Notes: a model not told the origin generated them from the letters alone. Counted from the stretch's first letter, positions 12,360-25,538 are shown. The stretch is DNA of 64,000 nucleotides from Flammula alnicola (GCA_015499995.1 JADNRV010000037.1:310001-374000); one strand, 5' to 3'. Numbers and translations are program-made.

Positions 12360-13340
12360 TATAGGCTGGGTTGTACCGAATAGCGACGCCAGAGGAATGT
12401 CAAACAGATATGTAGACGCTGAAGGAGTCTGTAACGGTGTATGCTCAGCATTTCGGTTCGGATTCGTCATGCGTTTTCGTGATTGGTCGGGACTTGCCGG
12501 ACCGCCTTGCTCTGGAAGAAAATGACTCCCCGAGTACCCCTTCAACGATTCCACGCGTCCATACTGCAACATCTTTTAAAAAATCATGTCTGTGTTATGC
12601 CCTGCGAAAATCCATCACCTTCAACCTTGAACTGGGATATGCTACGGTCTGTCATGGGTCATTTTTCTTGTTGGATAGTTTTCAATGGTCTATTTTTAGC
12701 TCTCCCTGTTGCAATCAACATCCAACTGAATTCAAGACATTTACCTCTTCCTTGGGTTTATCTCATCAATGGATGGATTGATTATGAAGATCATCGATAG
12801 TTTCAGCATGTGCAATGCCCGACAGTCAAACAGCCCCACCGATTCCCGAAACAACCATCTCTTTCATTTCCTACACATACATATGCATCTAGACTCACCA
12901 AGGAGACGACCGGCCCACTCTCAATCCCTGAAGAATGTTCGGATGCAAAATTTTATGCTCCTTGAGGCTGCTGCGAATTCTGGAATATCCAATCGGACCA
13001 ATCACCAGTGCACGTTGTCACATCGTCTCCGCAAAAGACCCTCAAATCCAAAAATAAGTATACCACCTTGTTGTTATAGAGATGATCTCGGAAATGATCG
13101 TAATACATTGTCAACAGTACATAAGGCGCAAATCAGTGGCTCGCTGTCAACCCAACAGCGTTTTTCTCCCACCAAGTAGCCCAGTGTGAGTATAAATTCT
13201 CCCTATGGACCTCCGAGTTGCAAGCGCTCATCTATTTTTCTCTCTCTGCAGGCTCTTTAATTTTTCGTTTATTCGTTCTTGCTTTGGACAAGACTATACC
13301 TCTACGACACTCGACTCAGCCCAGAACAACCTCTTAGCCA
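12360..13340. other. Divergent intergenic region
   Basis: This region lies between the divergently transcribed thioredoxin (-) and cupredoxin (+) genes and so holds both promoters. Open frames up to 136 codons occur (12769-13179) but lack domains and conserved structure. The 150 nt before 13343 are pyrimidine-rich, a common leader feature in fungi. No defined regulatory element was identified. Confidence 0.4.
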
Positions 13341-13342
13341 AA

Positions 13343-14269
13343 ATGCGTTTCTCAATCGCTGCTGCTGCCACTCTCCTTTCTGTTGTTTCCGTCCAGGCTG
13401 TCGACCATCTCGTTAAAGTTGGCGCTAACAGCTCGGTACGTTGATATTCTGCCGCACTGTATACGAATCGATCGTTCATTTTGTTTTCATAGCTCATCTT
13501 TGACCCTACAAACATCACTGCTGTTGCTGGAGACACCATCTCCTTCCAATTGTAAGCCCTTTCCGAATATTTTTCGGTCTTTGAGGAACTAATCTTTTTG
13601 GGTATTCAGCCAGGGCAAGAACCACGTTAGTTTTTTCAACTCTGGCTCATCCAGGTATCAATATGCTGATTTCTTGTCTCACTTCTATAGTCGGTTACCC
13701 AGTCAACGTTTGCCAGCCCATGCGTGAAGATGACCACACCGACCGCCGGTGTCGACTCTGGCTTCATGCCCGTCGCGAGCGGCGCTACTCAACTTCCTCA
13801 GTGGACAATCACCGTTTCCAACGCGACAGCCCCTCTGTGGTTCTTCTGTGCTCAAACAGCGCCAGTGAGGTGAGAATATACCGACTCACCTCAGTCACGT
13901 TCGTCAATGTCTGATATATTTTCTTTAGCCATTGTGGATCGGGAATGGTGTTCGCCGTCAACGCACCACCGGCCAAGACATTTGCTCAATTCCAGGTAAG
14001 ATCCACCCCGTCGCTAGAGTGTTGCGTTATAGGGTGCTCATTGAACACCTATTTTTAAGGCTGCTGCTAAGGCTACTGCCGGAAACTCGACTGCTGCTAC
14101 CCCTTCAGCCTCCGCATCTGGCTCTTCTGGCTCTGGCGCGGCGGCTTCAGGCGTCAGCGCCTCTACACCCGCTGCCTCATCCACCACCGCAAAGAGCGGC
14201 GCGCTCAGACTCGGCGGCAGTGCCGCTGGTGTTCTGACCGTCGCTGCTCTTTTCGTTGGATTGCTGTAA
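13343..14269 (+). CDS. Secreted cupredoxin-fold protein with Ser-rich GPI-type tail
   Basis: Six exons (13343-13435, 13493-13551, 13610-13625, 13691-13869, 13929-13995, 14060-14269) give 207 residues. A signal peptide (MRFSIAAAATLLSVVSVQA) is followed by a single plastocyanin-like domain. Candidate type-1 copper ligands are visible: His in QGKNH, then Cys in LWFFCAQ, His in VSHCGSGM and Met at the end of that motif. A Ser/Thr/Ala-rich spacer (SASASGSSGSGAAASG) and a hydrophobic C-terminus (GVLTVAALFVGLL) follow, as in fungal GPI-anchored extracellular Ser-rich proteins. The 16-nt third exon is unusually small. In the family these are cell-wall proteins often expressed in hyphae or fruiting bodies; copper binding here is inferred from the ligands. 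Confidence 0.88.
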
Positions 14270-14752
14270 ACATGAGAACTGAGTTTTTTGCAGTATGATG
14301 CATTTTAGGCTAAAATTCGAGTGTAGTAGGGTACATTAATAGCTACATCAATTTTGAGTTGGCTTTCTCTCTCTTTTCACGCTCGTGAATTGGACTCGAT
14401 CTGATAAATGGACGAAGACCTATAAGTATTTTGCCGCAAAACTTTTGAACTTAAGTGACGGAAGAAGTTGAAACCACGTTCATCGTTTGCTCACAGTAAT
14501 TATTCATCGTTGAATGCTGAATTTTATTAAGTATGTATTCCATCGGACCATCCTACGCAGAACGAGCTAGAGCCCAAGCAATGAATACATACATCATGAG
14601 TAAGGTGCATCAGCCTCGCTTGATTAGATAAACATGAACAAATGGCTTAGCACAAGGAGCAGGTTGGCTTGAACCGCTCGTTTGCGGATAACTACCAGTC
14701 TTCTACCGCAGTCACTAAAGCTCTCGCCGCTACGACTCTCCACCTTGTGAAT

Positions 14753-17738
14753 ATGGACGCGATTAGGGTCTCCAAGGTAAATTAACCATCGGGACATTCG
14801 AAAGGATTTCAATGATTAAGCTTGGACTTAGGTGGAGCAAGTCGTATTCGCGAAATCCGGATCGATTTCAAAGGGCACAATTCATCTGACCGCCCACCAT
14901 ATCATATTCCGATACGATGATGAAGGAGAGAAGGAAATGTGGGTGAGTGATCCTGCTGTTGCTCGCTGATACCGCTAACGAGACATCCACAGATGCCATA
15001 TCCCTTGATATCCTTGGTCAATCGCCTTCCGCAGACCCTGCAAGGCCAATCTCAGCTCAACTTCCACACACGAACGTTTGAGTCGTTTTCGCTCACATTC
15101 AAGCGGGACTCTGACGCGAGCGATGTGTTTGAGAGCGTGAAGGAGCTGACTGTGGCCAGTAAGTTATCTCATTATTCCATCTGTCATGAAGCCTTTACCC
15201 ACTCTGTACAGTGTCTGTCACGCAGCTTTATGCATTCTTCTACACGCCTACTCCTCCTTTCCCTACGACTGATGGATGGACTTTGTACTCTCCTCGGGAT
15301 GAATACATCCGGATGGGCGTGGGTACCCGTTCAAAGGCATGGCGGTTTACAGACCTCAATAAAGACTATTCAGTGCGTCCGTCAAGTGCGCATCATGCAT
15401 TAAGATGTTGACAATCTTATATCTCCAGTTTTGCCCCACGTACCCTGCGCGTCTTGTCGTGCCAACAAGGATCAGTGATACTACGCTCCAATATGCTTCC
15501 AAGTACCGCAGCAAATGCCGAATACCAATTCTGAGCTACCTTCATTGGGCGAACTTTGTACGTCTAGTTAACATATTTAATGTTCCGTGTCTGACGGTAT
15601 ATTTTCTTGCTCAGGGAAGCATTACCCGGTCGAGTCAACCAATGGTTGGCATCACCCAAAGCAGATCAGTACAGGACGAGAAACTCATTGAAGCTATCTT
15701 TCAATCGCATTGGTCGCCCGAATCTCGGGTTTCAAATGCAAATGTTTATGGTGCCACCCCCACAAACCTCATCATCGATGCCCGCCCGACGGTCAATGCC
15801 GTAGCGAACACAGCCAAAGGCGCCGGCACTGAGAATATGGACTATTACAAGGAAGGGAAGAAAGTCTACCTTGGAATTGACCACATCCACACAATGCGAG
15901 AATCACTGGCGAAGGTTGTGGAAGCTCTCAGGGAAGCAGACCAACTGCTTGCGAGTATTAACAACGATCTTCCGGATCAAGTCACAGGACTTGCGGTCCT
16001 AGACAAACACGCCTTAAGGCGGTCGGGTTGGCTGCGCCACTTATCTGCCATCCTGGAGGGCACGCTTATTATCACGAAGAATGTCCACGTTAACTCGTCG
16101 CATGTTTTGATCCACTGTTCCGATGGATGGGACCGTACCTCCCAACTGTCTGCCTTGACCCAACTCTGCCTTGACCCTTTCTACCGCACCATCCGCGGAT
16201 TTGAAATCCTGATCGAGAAGGACTGGTTATCCTTTGGCCATAAATTCCTGGACCGTTGTGGGCACCTTTCCTCTGAAAAGTTTTTCTTGTCGCCCAGCGG
16301 AGATGCGAACCCTGGCAGTGGAGCTGAAGCTGCGCAGGCATTTTTGGCTTCGATGCAAAACAGATTCGCTTCTCAAAGTCACATAAAAGAGACCAGTCCA
16401 GTTTTTCATCAATTCTTGGAGTCGGTTCGGCAACTTCAACGCCAGTTTCCCGAACGCTTCGAGTTCAACGAACGATTTTTGCGTCAACTCTATTATCATC
16501 TCTATTCTTGTCAATTCGGAACCTTCCTTTTCAACTGTGAGCGTGAACGCAAAGTAGGGGACGGTGGCCTGCCTGCAATCGAACGCACCGTCAGTGTGTG
16601 GGACTTCTTCAACTCTCCTGCAGAAATGGCACAGAACCGTAACGCTGCTTACGACTCGACACTGGACGACCCTACCAAGCGCACCCCCGAAGCTGACATG
16701 GGTGTTTTGTTCCCAAACCCGAAGGATGTGCGGTTTTGGCATGAACTTTACGGGCGGACGGATGAGGAAATGAACGCAAGGTTTGTTTCGGCTCAAGCAC
16801 GCGATGCGGAGCTTGTTGGTCCGATGGATGGTTCTGATGATGATGCAGTCATTCAAGAATCAAGCACACTCGACGCTTCCCAAGGTTCAGGCTTAGGCGC
16901 AAAGCAGTCGATACTGCCTGACAAGATGGTTAGCTCCTTAAATGTGCTGCAAGTTCCAGGAAGACGATCTTCTCCGGGTATCGGGACGAGTCTTCGAGAA
17001 ATATCTTCCTCCCTTCCTGACCTCACCTCCTCTCATTCTACTCCAAGTAGAAGTGCCAACTATACTCCCACTCCGTTAGGTGGCGCACCAACAAGACCAC
17101 AGAGCTCGCAGTTGCCAACACAGAATCTATTAAACACTCCCATTTGGTCGCGTGCAAAGCCGCCAGACATGTTATCGGGTGGTGGTGTCAAATCAGTTTG
17201 GGGCAAGCTCTCTTCAAATGCATCTGCTGCCTTCTCAGTTGTGCAAGACGCTTATGCGGGTGTGGCCAAAGACTTGATGAACACAGGTCAAGGCGAAGAT
17301 ACGTCAGAGAAGACTTCGGAATTGAAGGGACGGGACGCTCTCAGTGCATGGGGGCAGGATCGACCTTCTTCCCCTGCTCGATCCTCGTCATTACAACGAG
17401 CTCCTGTTACGATGGCCAATCCATGGTCTACGCCTCATTCATCTACTCATCACTTGTCAATCTTTGAAGAGAATCCTTGGGGTGCGCCATCGGAACCTGA
17501 ACCTGAACCCACTCGCGTCCGAAAGCAATCTTCAACTATTCAGCCGACAAGTCCACTCCCTCTGGATCCCACTATCGGCACCATTCCCACAACATCTGCT
17601 CGCAGAGCGACAGGATCAAGATTGCCTTCGTCACAAGGTCGCAATTCACCGCAGCCTGATGCAAGGCGCGCCCCTCACTCAACCCCTCAATCCTCCAAAA
17701 GTGATAATTCTGACCCTCTTGGAGTAGGACTGCTGTAA
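14753..17738 (+). CDS. Myotubularin-type phosphoinositide 3-phosphatase
   Basis: Exons 14753-14776, 14832-14942, 14993-15158, 15212-15372, 15429-15557 and 15615-17738 join to 904 residues. The N-terminus has a PH-GRAM-like domain (KGTIHLTAHHIIFRY). The phosphatase domain carries the Cys-x5-Arg site as HCSDGWDRTSQ, so the catalytic Cys, Asp and Arg are all present, and it continues with the family block FLDRCGH. The family removes the 3-phosphate from PI3P and PI(3,5)P2 on endosomal and autophagic membranes. After about residue 530 the protein becomes a Ser/Pro-rich, probably disordered tail of some 370 residues without a FYVE finger. An active enzyme is expected. It is transcribed divergently to nothing close upstream; the small first exon (24 nt) is easily missed. 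Confidence 0.9.
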
Positions 17739-17739
17739 G

Positions 17740-18166
17740 TATAATGGACTGTATACGTAGAAAGTATTGTATTTCCTCTTGTGACTGTTACTTGCAATTT
17801 CACTGCTTCCTTCGCACACGACGACGACCGTGGCCATCGCCGCTGAGTTGGGTTCCCTGAGACTTTTCTGTTGTTGCTCCTTGGGAGTCCTTGCCAGGTG
17901 TTCAATAGGGTTTATTCAACCCTTGCACATCAGATGCATGTCCCTCTACAGCTAGGGTCAGTATCCAATCATCAATAATCGTCGTGCACTGTCGTACGGT
18001 TGTGTGTAGATAAAATGATCGCCGAATAACATTGGCCAGATGGCGTGATATGGAACGATAAGTTTACGTAAGGCACAACTTGGAATGATAAATTTGAAAG
18101 TTGGAAAAATCGATACAACATCCTTTCCCTTCCCATAACCCTCATCCTCATCACCACCCGACAAAA
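17740..18166. other. Intergenic, promoter of SAM synthetase
   Basis: This is about 430 nt between two genes on the same strand. The last 60 nt before the ATG at 18167 are a pyrimidine-rich tract (CCTTTCCCTTCCC), typical of highly expressed fungal genes. A 92-codon antisense frame here has no domain and is taken as chance. Confidence 0.4.
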
Positions 18167-19628
18167 ATGGCCCCCAACGGACAAGCTGTTCGCGCCGCCC
18201 TCCCGACTGGTCACTTTTTGTTCACCTCCGAGTCCGTTGGTGAAGGTCACCCAGGTATGTCGTCCGACGCGTTCAATTTTCTAAAATTTAGAGCTCACAA
18301 CAAAATCAGATAAAATCTGTGACCAGGTCTCCGATGCTATTGTATGTGCTCTATATTACTCTCATATGTCCCTTGGCTCATTGAATCCTTTCTCCGACGC
18401 GTTTAGCTCGATGCCTGCCTTGCCGAGGATCCTTTCTCCAAGGTCGCCTGCGAAACTGCCTCCAAGACCGGCATGATTATGGTCTTCGGTGAAATCACCA
18501 CCAAAGCCAGGCTGGACTACCAGAAGGTCATCCGTGACACCATCAAGCAAATCGGATACGACGATTCCTCCAAGGGCTTCGACTACAAGACTTGCAACAT
18601 CCTTGTCGCCATCGAGCAGCAGTCCCCCGACATTGCCCAGGGCTTGGACCACGGCAACCTCGAGGACCACGGTGCTGGTGATCAGGGTATCATGTTCGGT
18701 TATGCTACTGATGAGACTGAGGAGTTCATGCCTCTGACGATCATGCTTGCCCACAAGCTCAACGCCGCCATGGCTGTTGCCCGCCGCTCTGGTGAGCTCG
18801 GATGGCTCCGGCCTGACTCGAAGACTCAAGTCACCATCGAGTACAAGAAGGAAGGTGGCGCCACCATTCCTCTCCGCGTCGACACCGTCGTCATCTCTAC
18901 CCAGCACGCTGAGGAGATCTCGACCGCAGACCTCCGCAAGGAGATCCTCGAGAAAATTGTCAAGAGGGTCATCCCTGCCAACCTCCTTGATGACAGGACC
19001 GTCTACCACGTAAGTTCCAACGCTCCTCTATTATGTACTTTTCTCATGAAGACGTAACAGATCCAACCCTCTGGCCGTTTCGTTATTGGAGGCCCTCAAG
19101 GTGATGCTGGATTGACTGGCCGTAAGATCATCGTCGACACCTATGGTGGATGGGGTGCTCATGGAGGAGGAGCCTTCTCTGGAAAGGATTTCTCCAAGGT
19201 CGATCGTTCAGCTGCCTACACTGCCCGCTGGATCGGTAAGTTGCTTTTTTTAATATCAATCATGACTGTCCCTGACTTTTTTGTCTCACAGCCAAGTCCC
19301 TCGTTGCTGCTGGCCTCGCCCGCCGCTGCTTGGTGCAGCTGTCATATGCCATCGGTGTTGCCGAGCCCCTGTCGATCTACGTTGACACCTACGGTACTGG
19401 CAAGAAGACTGACGAAGAGCTCGTCGACATCATCCGCAAGAACTGGGATCTCCGACCTGGTGTCATTGGTAAGAGTACCCCTTATAGGTCTTGCAATCCT
19501 AAACTAACAACTTTTCCATAGTCCGTGAACTCGACCTCCAAAAGCCCCAGTACCTCAAGACTGCTTCCTACGGACACTTCGGCAACCCCGACTACACATG
19601 GGAGAAGCCCAAACAGCTCAAGCTTTAA
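18167..19628 (+). CDS. SAM2: S-adenosylmethionine synthetase (methionine adenosyltransferase)
   Basis: Exons 18167-18254, 18310-18341, 18407-19009, 19061-19235, 19292-19468 and 19522-19628 give 393 residues, the normal length for the family. The enzyme makes S-adenosylmethionine from methionine and ATP, releasing phosphate and diphosphate, as a cytosolic tetramer. Signature motifs are intact: GEGHPDKICDQ (ATP/metal binding, assembled across intron 1), [12 protein letters not shown], and the P-loop-like GGGAFSGKD. Codon use is strongly C-biased at third positions, as expected for an abundant housekeeping enzyme. A 215-codon antisense frame exists over exon 3, a by-product of that codon bias. 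The symbol follows the yeast orthologue; a single copy is seen here. Confidence 0.96.
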
Positions 19629-19629
19629 G

Positions 19630-20175
19630 CTTTCTAGACACACTACGGCCGGACGTGCTTTATTTTTCTCTTGGTTTATCATCGCTTTGCATCGGAAGTT
19701 CATCCTTCCGCTCATTTATTTCACCACCCCGCATTGTTCTATAGATACCACTGTCACGACATCCCACACATATACTCTGACGACCCACAATGTAGATTAC
19801 GATGCTACCGTCTTCGTAGTAGAAAAACGTAATATGTAGTTTTGAAAAGGATCGAGAGCGTTCAACCGTCTCTCCATCCTTCCACCTGTTGCAAATTGCA
19901 ATCATAACAGTCATTCCCTATATGCTTCATGTCTTAAATTTTTGTGCAAGAGCGCAGTAAGAGCGCCCGCCCCCGAACGGAAAGCCGTACGCGAGGAAAA
20001 GTGGACCTGACGCACGTGCGCTTGCTGATCGGATACAGTGATTTCCTGTTCCGGATCATCGATGCCAAAAATTTCTGCTATACGCCTTGGTTGGTAGATC
20101 TTGGCTACACACAATTGGTTCTACTTTAGAACACCCTATCCCAAGGTGCGCGTGTCTGTTCTTGGGCCTTTAAAA
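19630..20175. other. Intergenic, 3' region of SAM synthetase and promoter/leader of the ADE4 orthologue
   Basis: This stretch holds the 3' untranslated region and a spacer of about 550 nt. The last part contains the 5' leader of the next gene, ending in TTTAAAAA directly before a GTATGT intron donor at 20177. No other gene is visible. Confidence 0.45.
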
Positions 20176-22256
20176 AGTATGTCCATTTTTCTTTCCCAGA
20201 CCATCTTGATTCTGACTGACTTGTTACAGTGTGCGGAATTCTTGGATTATTGCTGCATGATCCATCAGTAGATGCCGCTCCAGAGATCTGTGAAGGTCTC
20301 TCTCTCCTCCAGCACAGGGGCCAGGACGCGTGTGGAATTATCACCTGTGGTCCCAAAGGGCGATTTTACCAATGTAAAGCAAATGGCATGGTCCGCGATA
20401 TCTTCGATGCCAATTCAATCTCTCGTTTGGTCGGCGGAATGGGCGTTGGACACGGTGAGTGGCTATCATTTGAATCTGAAAGGGCGTGCCGCTCAGTATT
20501 CTGGGTTATAGTCCGTTATCCCACTGCTGGAAGTTTTAACAATGCTGAAGCACAACCATTCTATGTCAACTCTCCCTACGGAATCGTTTTCGCTCATGTA
20601 CGCTCATTGCCTTTGTTTCTGCTTCGAATGTCTGTAATGCTTACAGGAATTTTACAGAATGGAAATCTCATCAACACTTCATCGCTAATGCAATTCATGG
20701 ACCATACCGCACATCGACACATCAACACGGCGTCGGATTCAGAACTACTACTCAACATCTTTGCGTACAACCTTCAACAAACCGGAAAGTTTCGAATTAA
20801 CGAGGAGGATATCTTCACCGCCATTGGGGGCATGATGAAGCAGGTGAAGGGAGCTTATGCATGTGTTGCGATGCTTGCAGGGTTTGGGATCATCGCATTC
20901 CGCGATCCTAATGGCATCCGACCAGTCGGCGTCGCTACGAGAAAGTCGGGGGCCGGACATGACTACATTATCTCGAGCGAAAGCGTCGTCGCGGATGCCG
21001 GAGGGTTCACCGACTGGCAAGACGTTAACCCTGGTACGTTTTTTTCCCTCTGGCTCCCCGCCGCCTCCGGGTCTGACCGATCTCGGGACTTAGGTGAAGC
21101 TGTTATCATCACGCGGAATGGTATTTCCCGGCGGCAAATCGCTCCCCCTGCTACCTTCGCCCCGGACATCTTCGAATTCGTCTATTTCGCGCGTCCGGAT
21201 TCCGTCATTGATGGTATCAGCGTGTACCGAAGCCGCATGGCCATGGGTGACGCCCTGGCAGACAAGGTACAGGCTGTGTTGAAGGAGGCGAACATCGAGA
21301 TTGATGTTGTCATTCCAGTATGGTTCCTTTTTCCCCCCTGTCTCGAGACGTCCTCTTAACGTGAACTGTTGCATTTAGGTGCCTGATACTTCGAGAGTTG
21401 CTGCGTTGAATCTGGCACAGAAACTACAACTGCCATACCGTGAAGGTTTCATCAAGAATAGATATGTCGGCCGGACGTTCATCATGCCAGGACAGCAGAT
21501 GAGGTAATCTATCCTCCTTCCTCCTCTCTATGTTTAACTCGTGTAACATGCTTTAATAGGAAAAAGAACGTGCGAAGAAAGCTCAACGCTATGGCTTTAG
21601 AATTTGTAGACAAAAATGTGCTCATCGTTGACGGTGGGTCTTCACTAATTTGCGTGAGCGAAGCTTTACGTTACATTGACCACTAGATTCCATTGTCCGA
21701 GGGACAACCTCGAAAGAGATCGTGCAAATGGCAAAAGATGTGGGCGCAAAGAAGGTGATTGTGGCGAGCTGCGCCCCACCTATCCGGTCAGCAAAGCAAC
21801 ATGGCTGATATTCAACTCGGTGACTGATTATCCGTTAGCTATCCAAATGTGTACGGTATCGACATGCCCTCGCGCAAGGAACTCGTCGCGCATGGAAGGG
21901 ACGACGCGGAAATCGCGTCCGCCATCGGTGCCGACCTCGTCATCTTCCAGACGCTGCCTGACCTCGTGGACTCGGTGCGGCAACTGAAGCCCTCTATTAC
22001 CAACTTTGACTGCTCTGTCTTCACTGGCGAATACGTCACAGGTGGCGTCGACGAGGAGTATCTGCATCACCTGGAGAGCCTGCGGGCTGATAACATCCGA
22101 GGCAAGTTGAATCTGAGTCTCGGCGTTCTCGCAGGCGCCAACGGAGGCGTCAACGGAACGGGTAACGACAACGAGTTCAGGACGCGCTCGAGCACACCTG
22201 TGAACGGATCAGACGATACTGTTGGCCTCCACAACTCATGGAATACACATTCTTGA
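20176..22256 (+). CDS. ADE4: Amidophosphoribosyltransferase (first step of purine synthesis)
   Basis: The enzyme converts PRPP and glutamine to 5-phosphoribosylamine in de novo purine synthesis. The mature N-terminus must be Cys, and the protein begins MCGILGLL. The initiator codon is split: A at 20176, a 53-nt intron (20177-20229, GTATGT...TTACAG), then TG at 20230-20231. Further exons: 20512-20597, 20658-21033, 21094-21317, 21379-21503, 21560-21633, 21687-21786 and 21839-22256. With the single-base start exon the total is 1629 nt, exactly 542 codons plus stop. The glutaminase domain ([24 protein letters not shown]) and the PRPP loop ([16 protein letters not shown]) are intact. A Ser/Gly/Asn-rich C-terminal tail of about 50 residues follows the catalytic region. 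Confidence 0.95.
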
Positions 22257-22259
22257 TTG

Positions 22260-23380
22260 GATCGATCGGTAGAAGATAAAAGGATTTTGTCCACCATATA
22301 GAGACTGTTGTTACATTATCATGTCACTTATGTTGCGTAAAGTAAACTGTAAATTGTATGATATTATCTGGTCGCGAATCGTGCTCCTATGACAACATCG
22401 ATATTTGAATGGCAGGATTCGATGTCTTCACACTGTGTCCGTTTAGCGCCCTCGGCTGGCATCAATATGTTTTTCTATTTTTATCCCGACTCGCAATTTA
22501 GCCTAAGCATGTATGTAGCATATTTTTCTTTCGCACTTACGCACTGCATGCACGCGAACAAAAATTCAGAACAGCTCAAGGGGCGTCTTCATTTAACCTA
22601 CACAACTTCTATGTACAAGAAACGAAAAACCGAAGAAAAAAAATAACCCAAAAGGAGAGGAAGGACGGAAACCGTAAACTGGGTACAAATACAAGTTTGT
22701 GCAGTATGCCTATGCACCCACATAAAAAGAGGAACAGAGGTATAGTGATGTGGAAAGGACGCTCGAAGGAGACGCAGACTAGCATGGGGTGTGCCAGCGG
22801 CGGGTAGTATAATATGTGATAATAGTAATCTACAATAAAATAAGTAGTAGCAGAGAGTATGAGTCGTGCAAGGCAAGGCAGGGTAAAAAGATATAATGTG
22901 TTTGAGAGAATCCGTTGCTGTTGTATCGATGAATGAATGAAGAATCATAATCATGAAGGGATGGATAAGAATCGAATCAAGTGTCAAGGCAGTCAGGACC
23001 GAGGAATTAACAGTAACGAAGAAGGAGCCTCCAGCATTATGTCGGCAGCGCTAGGACAAAGAGAAAGAGCTGTCACCACAAGGCTGAAGGTCGAAAATAG
23101 GAGTACTGTCCAAGTACTAACGATGATGATGATGCTGGTGGTGGCGAAGACGAAGACGAAGGATTTGTCGTTACGATGAGGAAGGACACCAGAGAGATGT
23201 CAAGAGGAAGGAAGGAAAGAAGTGAGAGTGCAAGGGGCACAAACAGAGATAATAAGGATATCGTGGTTTAATCATGATCCAAGGAACCAGAGTCGTGACC
23301 GTAGTTGTCGTCAGGGGACATTGAGACAAAGGAGAAAGAGGACGGGTAGAAGGCGGAGACGGAAGAGGCGAGAAAACTCG
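22260..23380. other. Convergent intergenic region
   Basis: This 1.1-kb spacer lies between the ends of the ADE4 orthologue (+) and the arrestin-like gene (-). It is A/G-rich with purine tracts (GAAGACGAAGACGAAGG near 23150). Open frames are short and without domains. It probably holds the two 3' untranslated regions. Confidence 0.45.
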
Positions 23381-23381
23381 A

Positions 23382-25301
23382 TCACAAAGTCGATTCAGTA
23401 GAAGCCTCACGCTGGTGCGGGTTCATAGCGACATCCTGCACCACCACGGGCGTATGCCTCTTCTCCGCATCGCCATCGATCCCATTCACGTCGTGGTACA
23501 CATTTACGTTCGTGTTCGTGTTCGTCGACGCAGTAGCAACCGAATCCGAAACAGACACATCGACGAGCGGAGTACTAGAAGAGGTGGTCGCATACGACCG
23601 AGGAGTGTAGAGAGGTAGAGGCGTCGAATAATCAATCCTGCGCTCGCCGTTCGAGTCGTATAGCTGCGAATACACCGGCAGATTCACTAAAGCAGTCGCT
23701 GACTCTGTTGAAGCAGCAATAGCTCTAGCAACAGCGGCAGCTCTAGGCGCAACCCTCGCAAACGTAACCGGCACCTTAAAGCTCAACTTCTCCTTCGCCA
23801 CCCTTCCGCCCTGGCCCTCCGAATCATACGTGCACGTCAACGACACCGCAAGCTCATGCAACGCGCTATAAAGCGGACTATTCCCACTCGGCCTCAGCGC
23901 CTTCGCGCCCGCCCACTGCAACCCCTCATGTTCCACCTCCTCCGAGTCGTACTTGCCCCAGCTGCCCGACGCCGTGCGCCGCACGAACGGCACCGTCGTG
24001 TCCATCGTGTACCACGACTGCGTCCCGCCCGGCACCGCGTCGCCGGAGAAGACGTAGTTGTCCGCCGCGAGCTTGTACTGCCCGCTCTCTTCTGCGGGAA
24101 GCAGGGAGAAGGTGCGGCATACGGACTCGGAGTTGCTGGACGAGACGTACAGCCCGACGTCGTAGATGGAGCTGATCGGGTGTGGGTCGCGCAGAGGCCG
24201 ATTCGGGGCTGCATGTCCTTGGGTGGGAGTGGGAAGCGTGAGAGGAACGCGGAGGAGGGTCGGTAACTATGATACATTGGAAAGACAATGTTGGTTAATT
24301 TGGAACAATGTTTGTACTCTAGGTACGTACCGGCATTTTTCCTGTTGGATAATGTCGATAGTGACTTCTGTCACTTGCAGCTTCTTGCATTCCTCCTCGC
24401 CCAGGTCCTTTGTGCGTAGGCGGAGGGTCAAGGGCAGGAGACTGTCGTTGACGTCGATGTACGCAGGTACTGAGGCCAGTACTTGGATCTTCGACAGCAC
24501 GTCCTGCGGTATCCTCTCTTTGTCCTGGCCATCCTTAGACGAGGACGTCGAAGTAGAGTTGACGAGGTAATTCAACGTCGCCGGTTCAGTGATCTCTGCT
24601 GTTGGAGCTGAAATAAAGCGGGAAATGGTGATAGACCGCTGTGCCTCGGACGATCTCACGCGAGACCGGAACGGGGCACACAGAGATGCAAAGCTCCATG
24701 ACGAAGAGCCCTCCTCCTCTTCGATGTTGGTAAATTTTGCAGTGGCGTATAACGCGTAGCGAGTACCTATTTCCTCCATGCCGAGGATCGTCGTAGGAGG
24801 TAACCATCCCGGAATGGGTATATTGAATATGACATTCCACACACCTGAAATTAAATAACAAGTTACGACAGGCGTAAGTATATACACTCCACCTAATGCA
24901 CGCATGGCGGAAATAAAGAGAGGCATGCGTACATGGTTCATTAGCGTCCTCATGGCCTTCATTAGAGAGCTCGATGGGGGTCGAGGGGGCGAGTTGGCGG
25001 GTTATAGAACATAAACGCAGAGACGAGTAACCCGTACTCGGGGTGAAGATCTCGGACTGGCCCTCGAAGGTGAGGGTAACGGACTGGAGGAGCAAGCGGG
25101 CTGTCCTGCGTGCCTCGAAGATCGAGTAGGGCGATGAGACTGATATGGATATGTGTCCCGAGAGGGAATAGGCAGAACTATGATGGCGAGTAAGTACTTG
25201 AACAACGCCGAGATGAACAATAGAGGACATTACCTAGAGTCTAGCTCGCCGTACATGTGGAGGTCATCGGACAAGGGGTGTATTGAGAGGGCGAGGGACA
25301 T
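23382..25301 (-). CDS. Arrestin-fold protein
   Basis: Exons 25301-25234, 25177-24933, 24844-24327 and 24266-23382 join in frame to 571 residues. The N-terminal half has the beta-sandwich pattern of arrestin-like proteins: YSLSGHISISVSSPYSIFEA, LLQSVTLTFEG, then VWNVIFNIPIPGWLPPT and YALYATAKF. The second half has a matching C-lobe (DVGLYVSSSNSES, LHELAVSLTCTYDS, FKVPVTFARV) and a Ser/Thr-rich tail with PLPLYTP. Fungal alpha-arrestins recruit Rsp5-type ubiquitin ligases to membrane permeases through PPxY motifs; no canonical PPxY is visible, so this role is uncertain. The correct donor for the last intron is the second of two overlapping GTAC sites (24326), which keeps the frame open. Confidence 0.72.
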
Positions 25302-25538
25302 TGTTCAGGAAGGGAAGGGGAGACAAAGAGGAGTCGGAGGACAGTGCCTCTATATTTATTGGACCAGCCATGTCCTTGTAACAAAAGAGAGACATAATCG
25401 TTTGTCCAAAAAGAATGTCATAATTACCACTCTCGGATTATCACTTGTTTACGTCATAAAACACACCCATGAGAACAAAGCGTGCCGTGTCTGGCACTGT
25501 CTGCCATTGTTCTCCGCACATCCGTCGTCGGTAACTAC

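Noticed and set aside
18362..19009. 215-codon antisense frame over the SAM synthetase exon
   Set aside because: It mirrors the strongly biased third positions of the sense gene, has no domain, and the sense strand has catalytic motifs and correct splicing.
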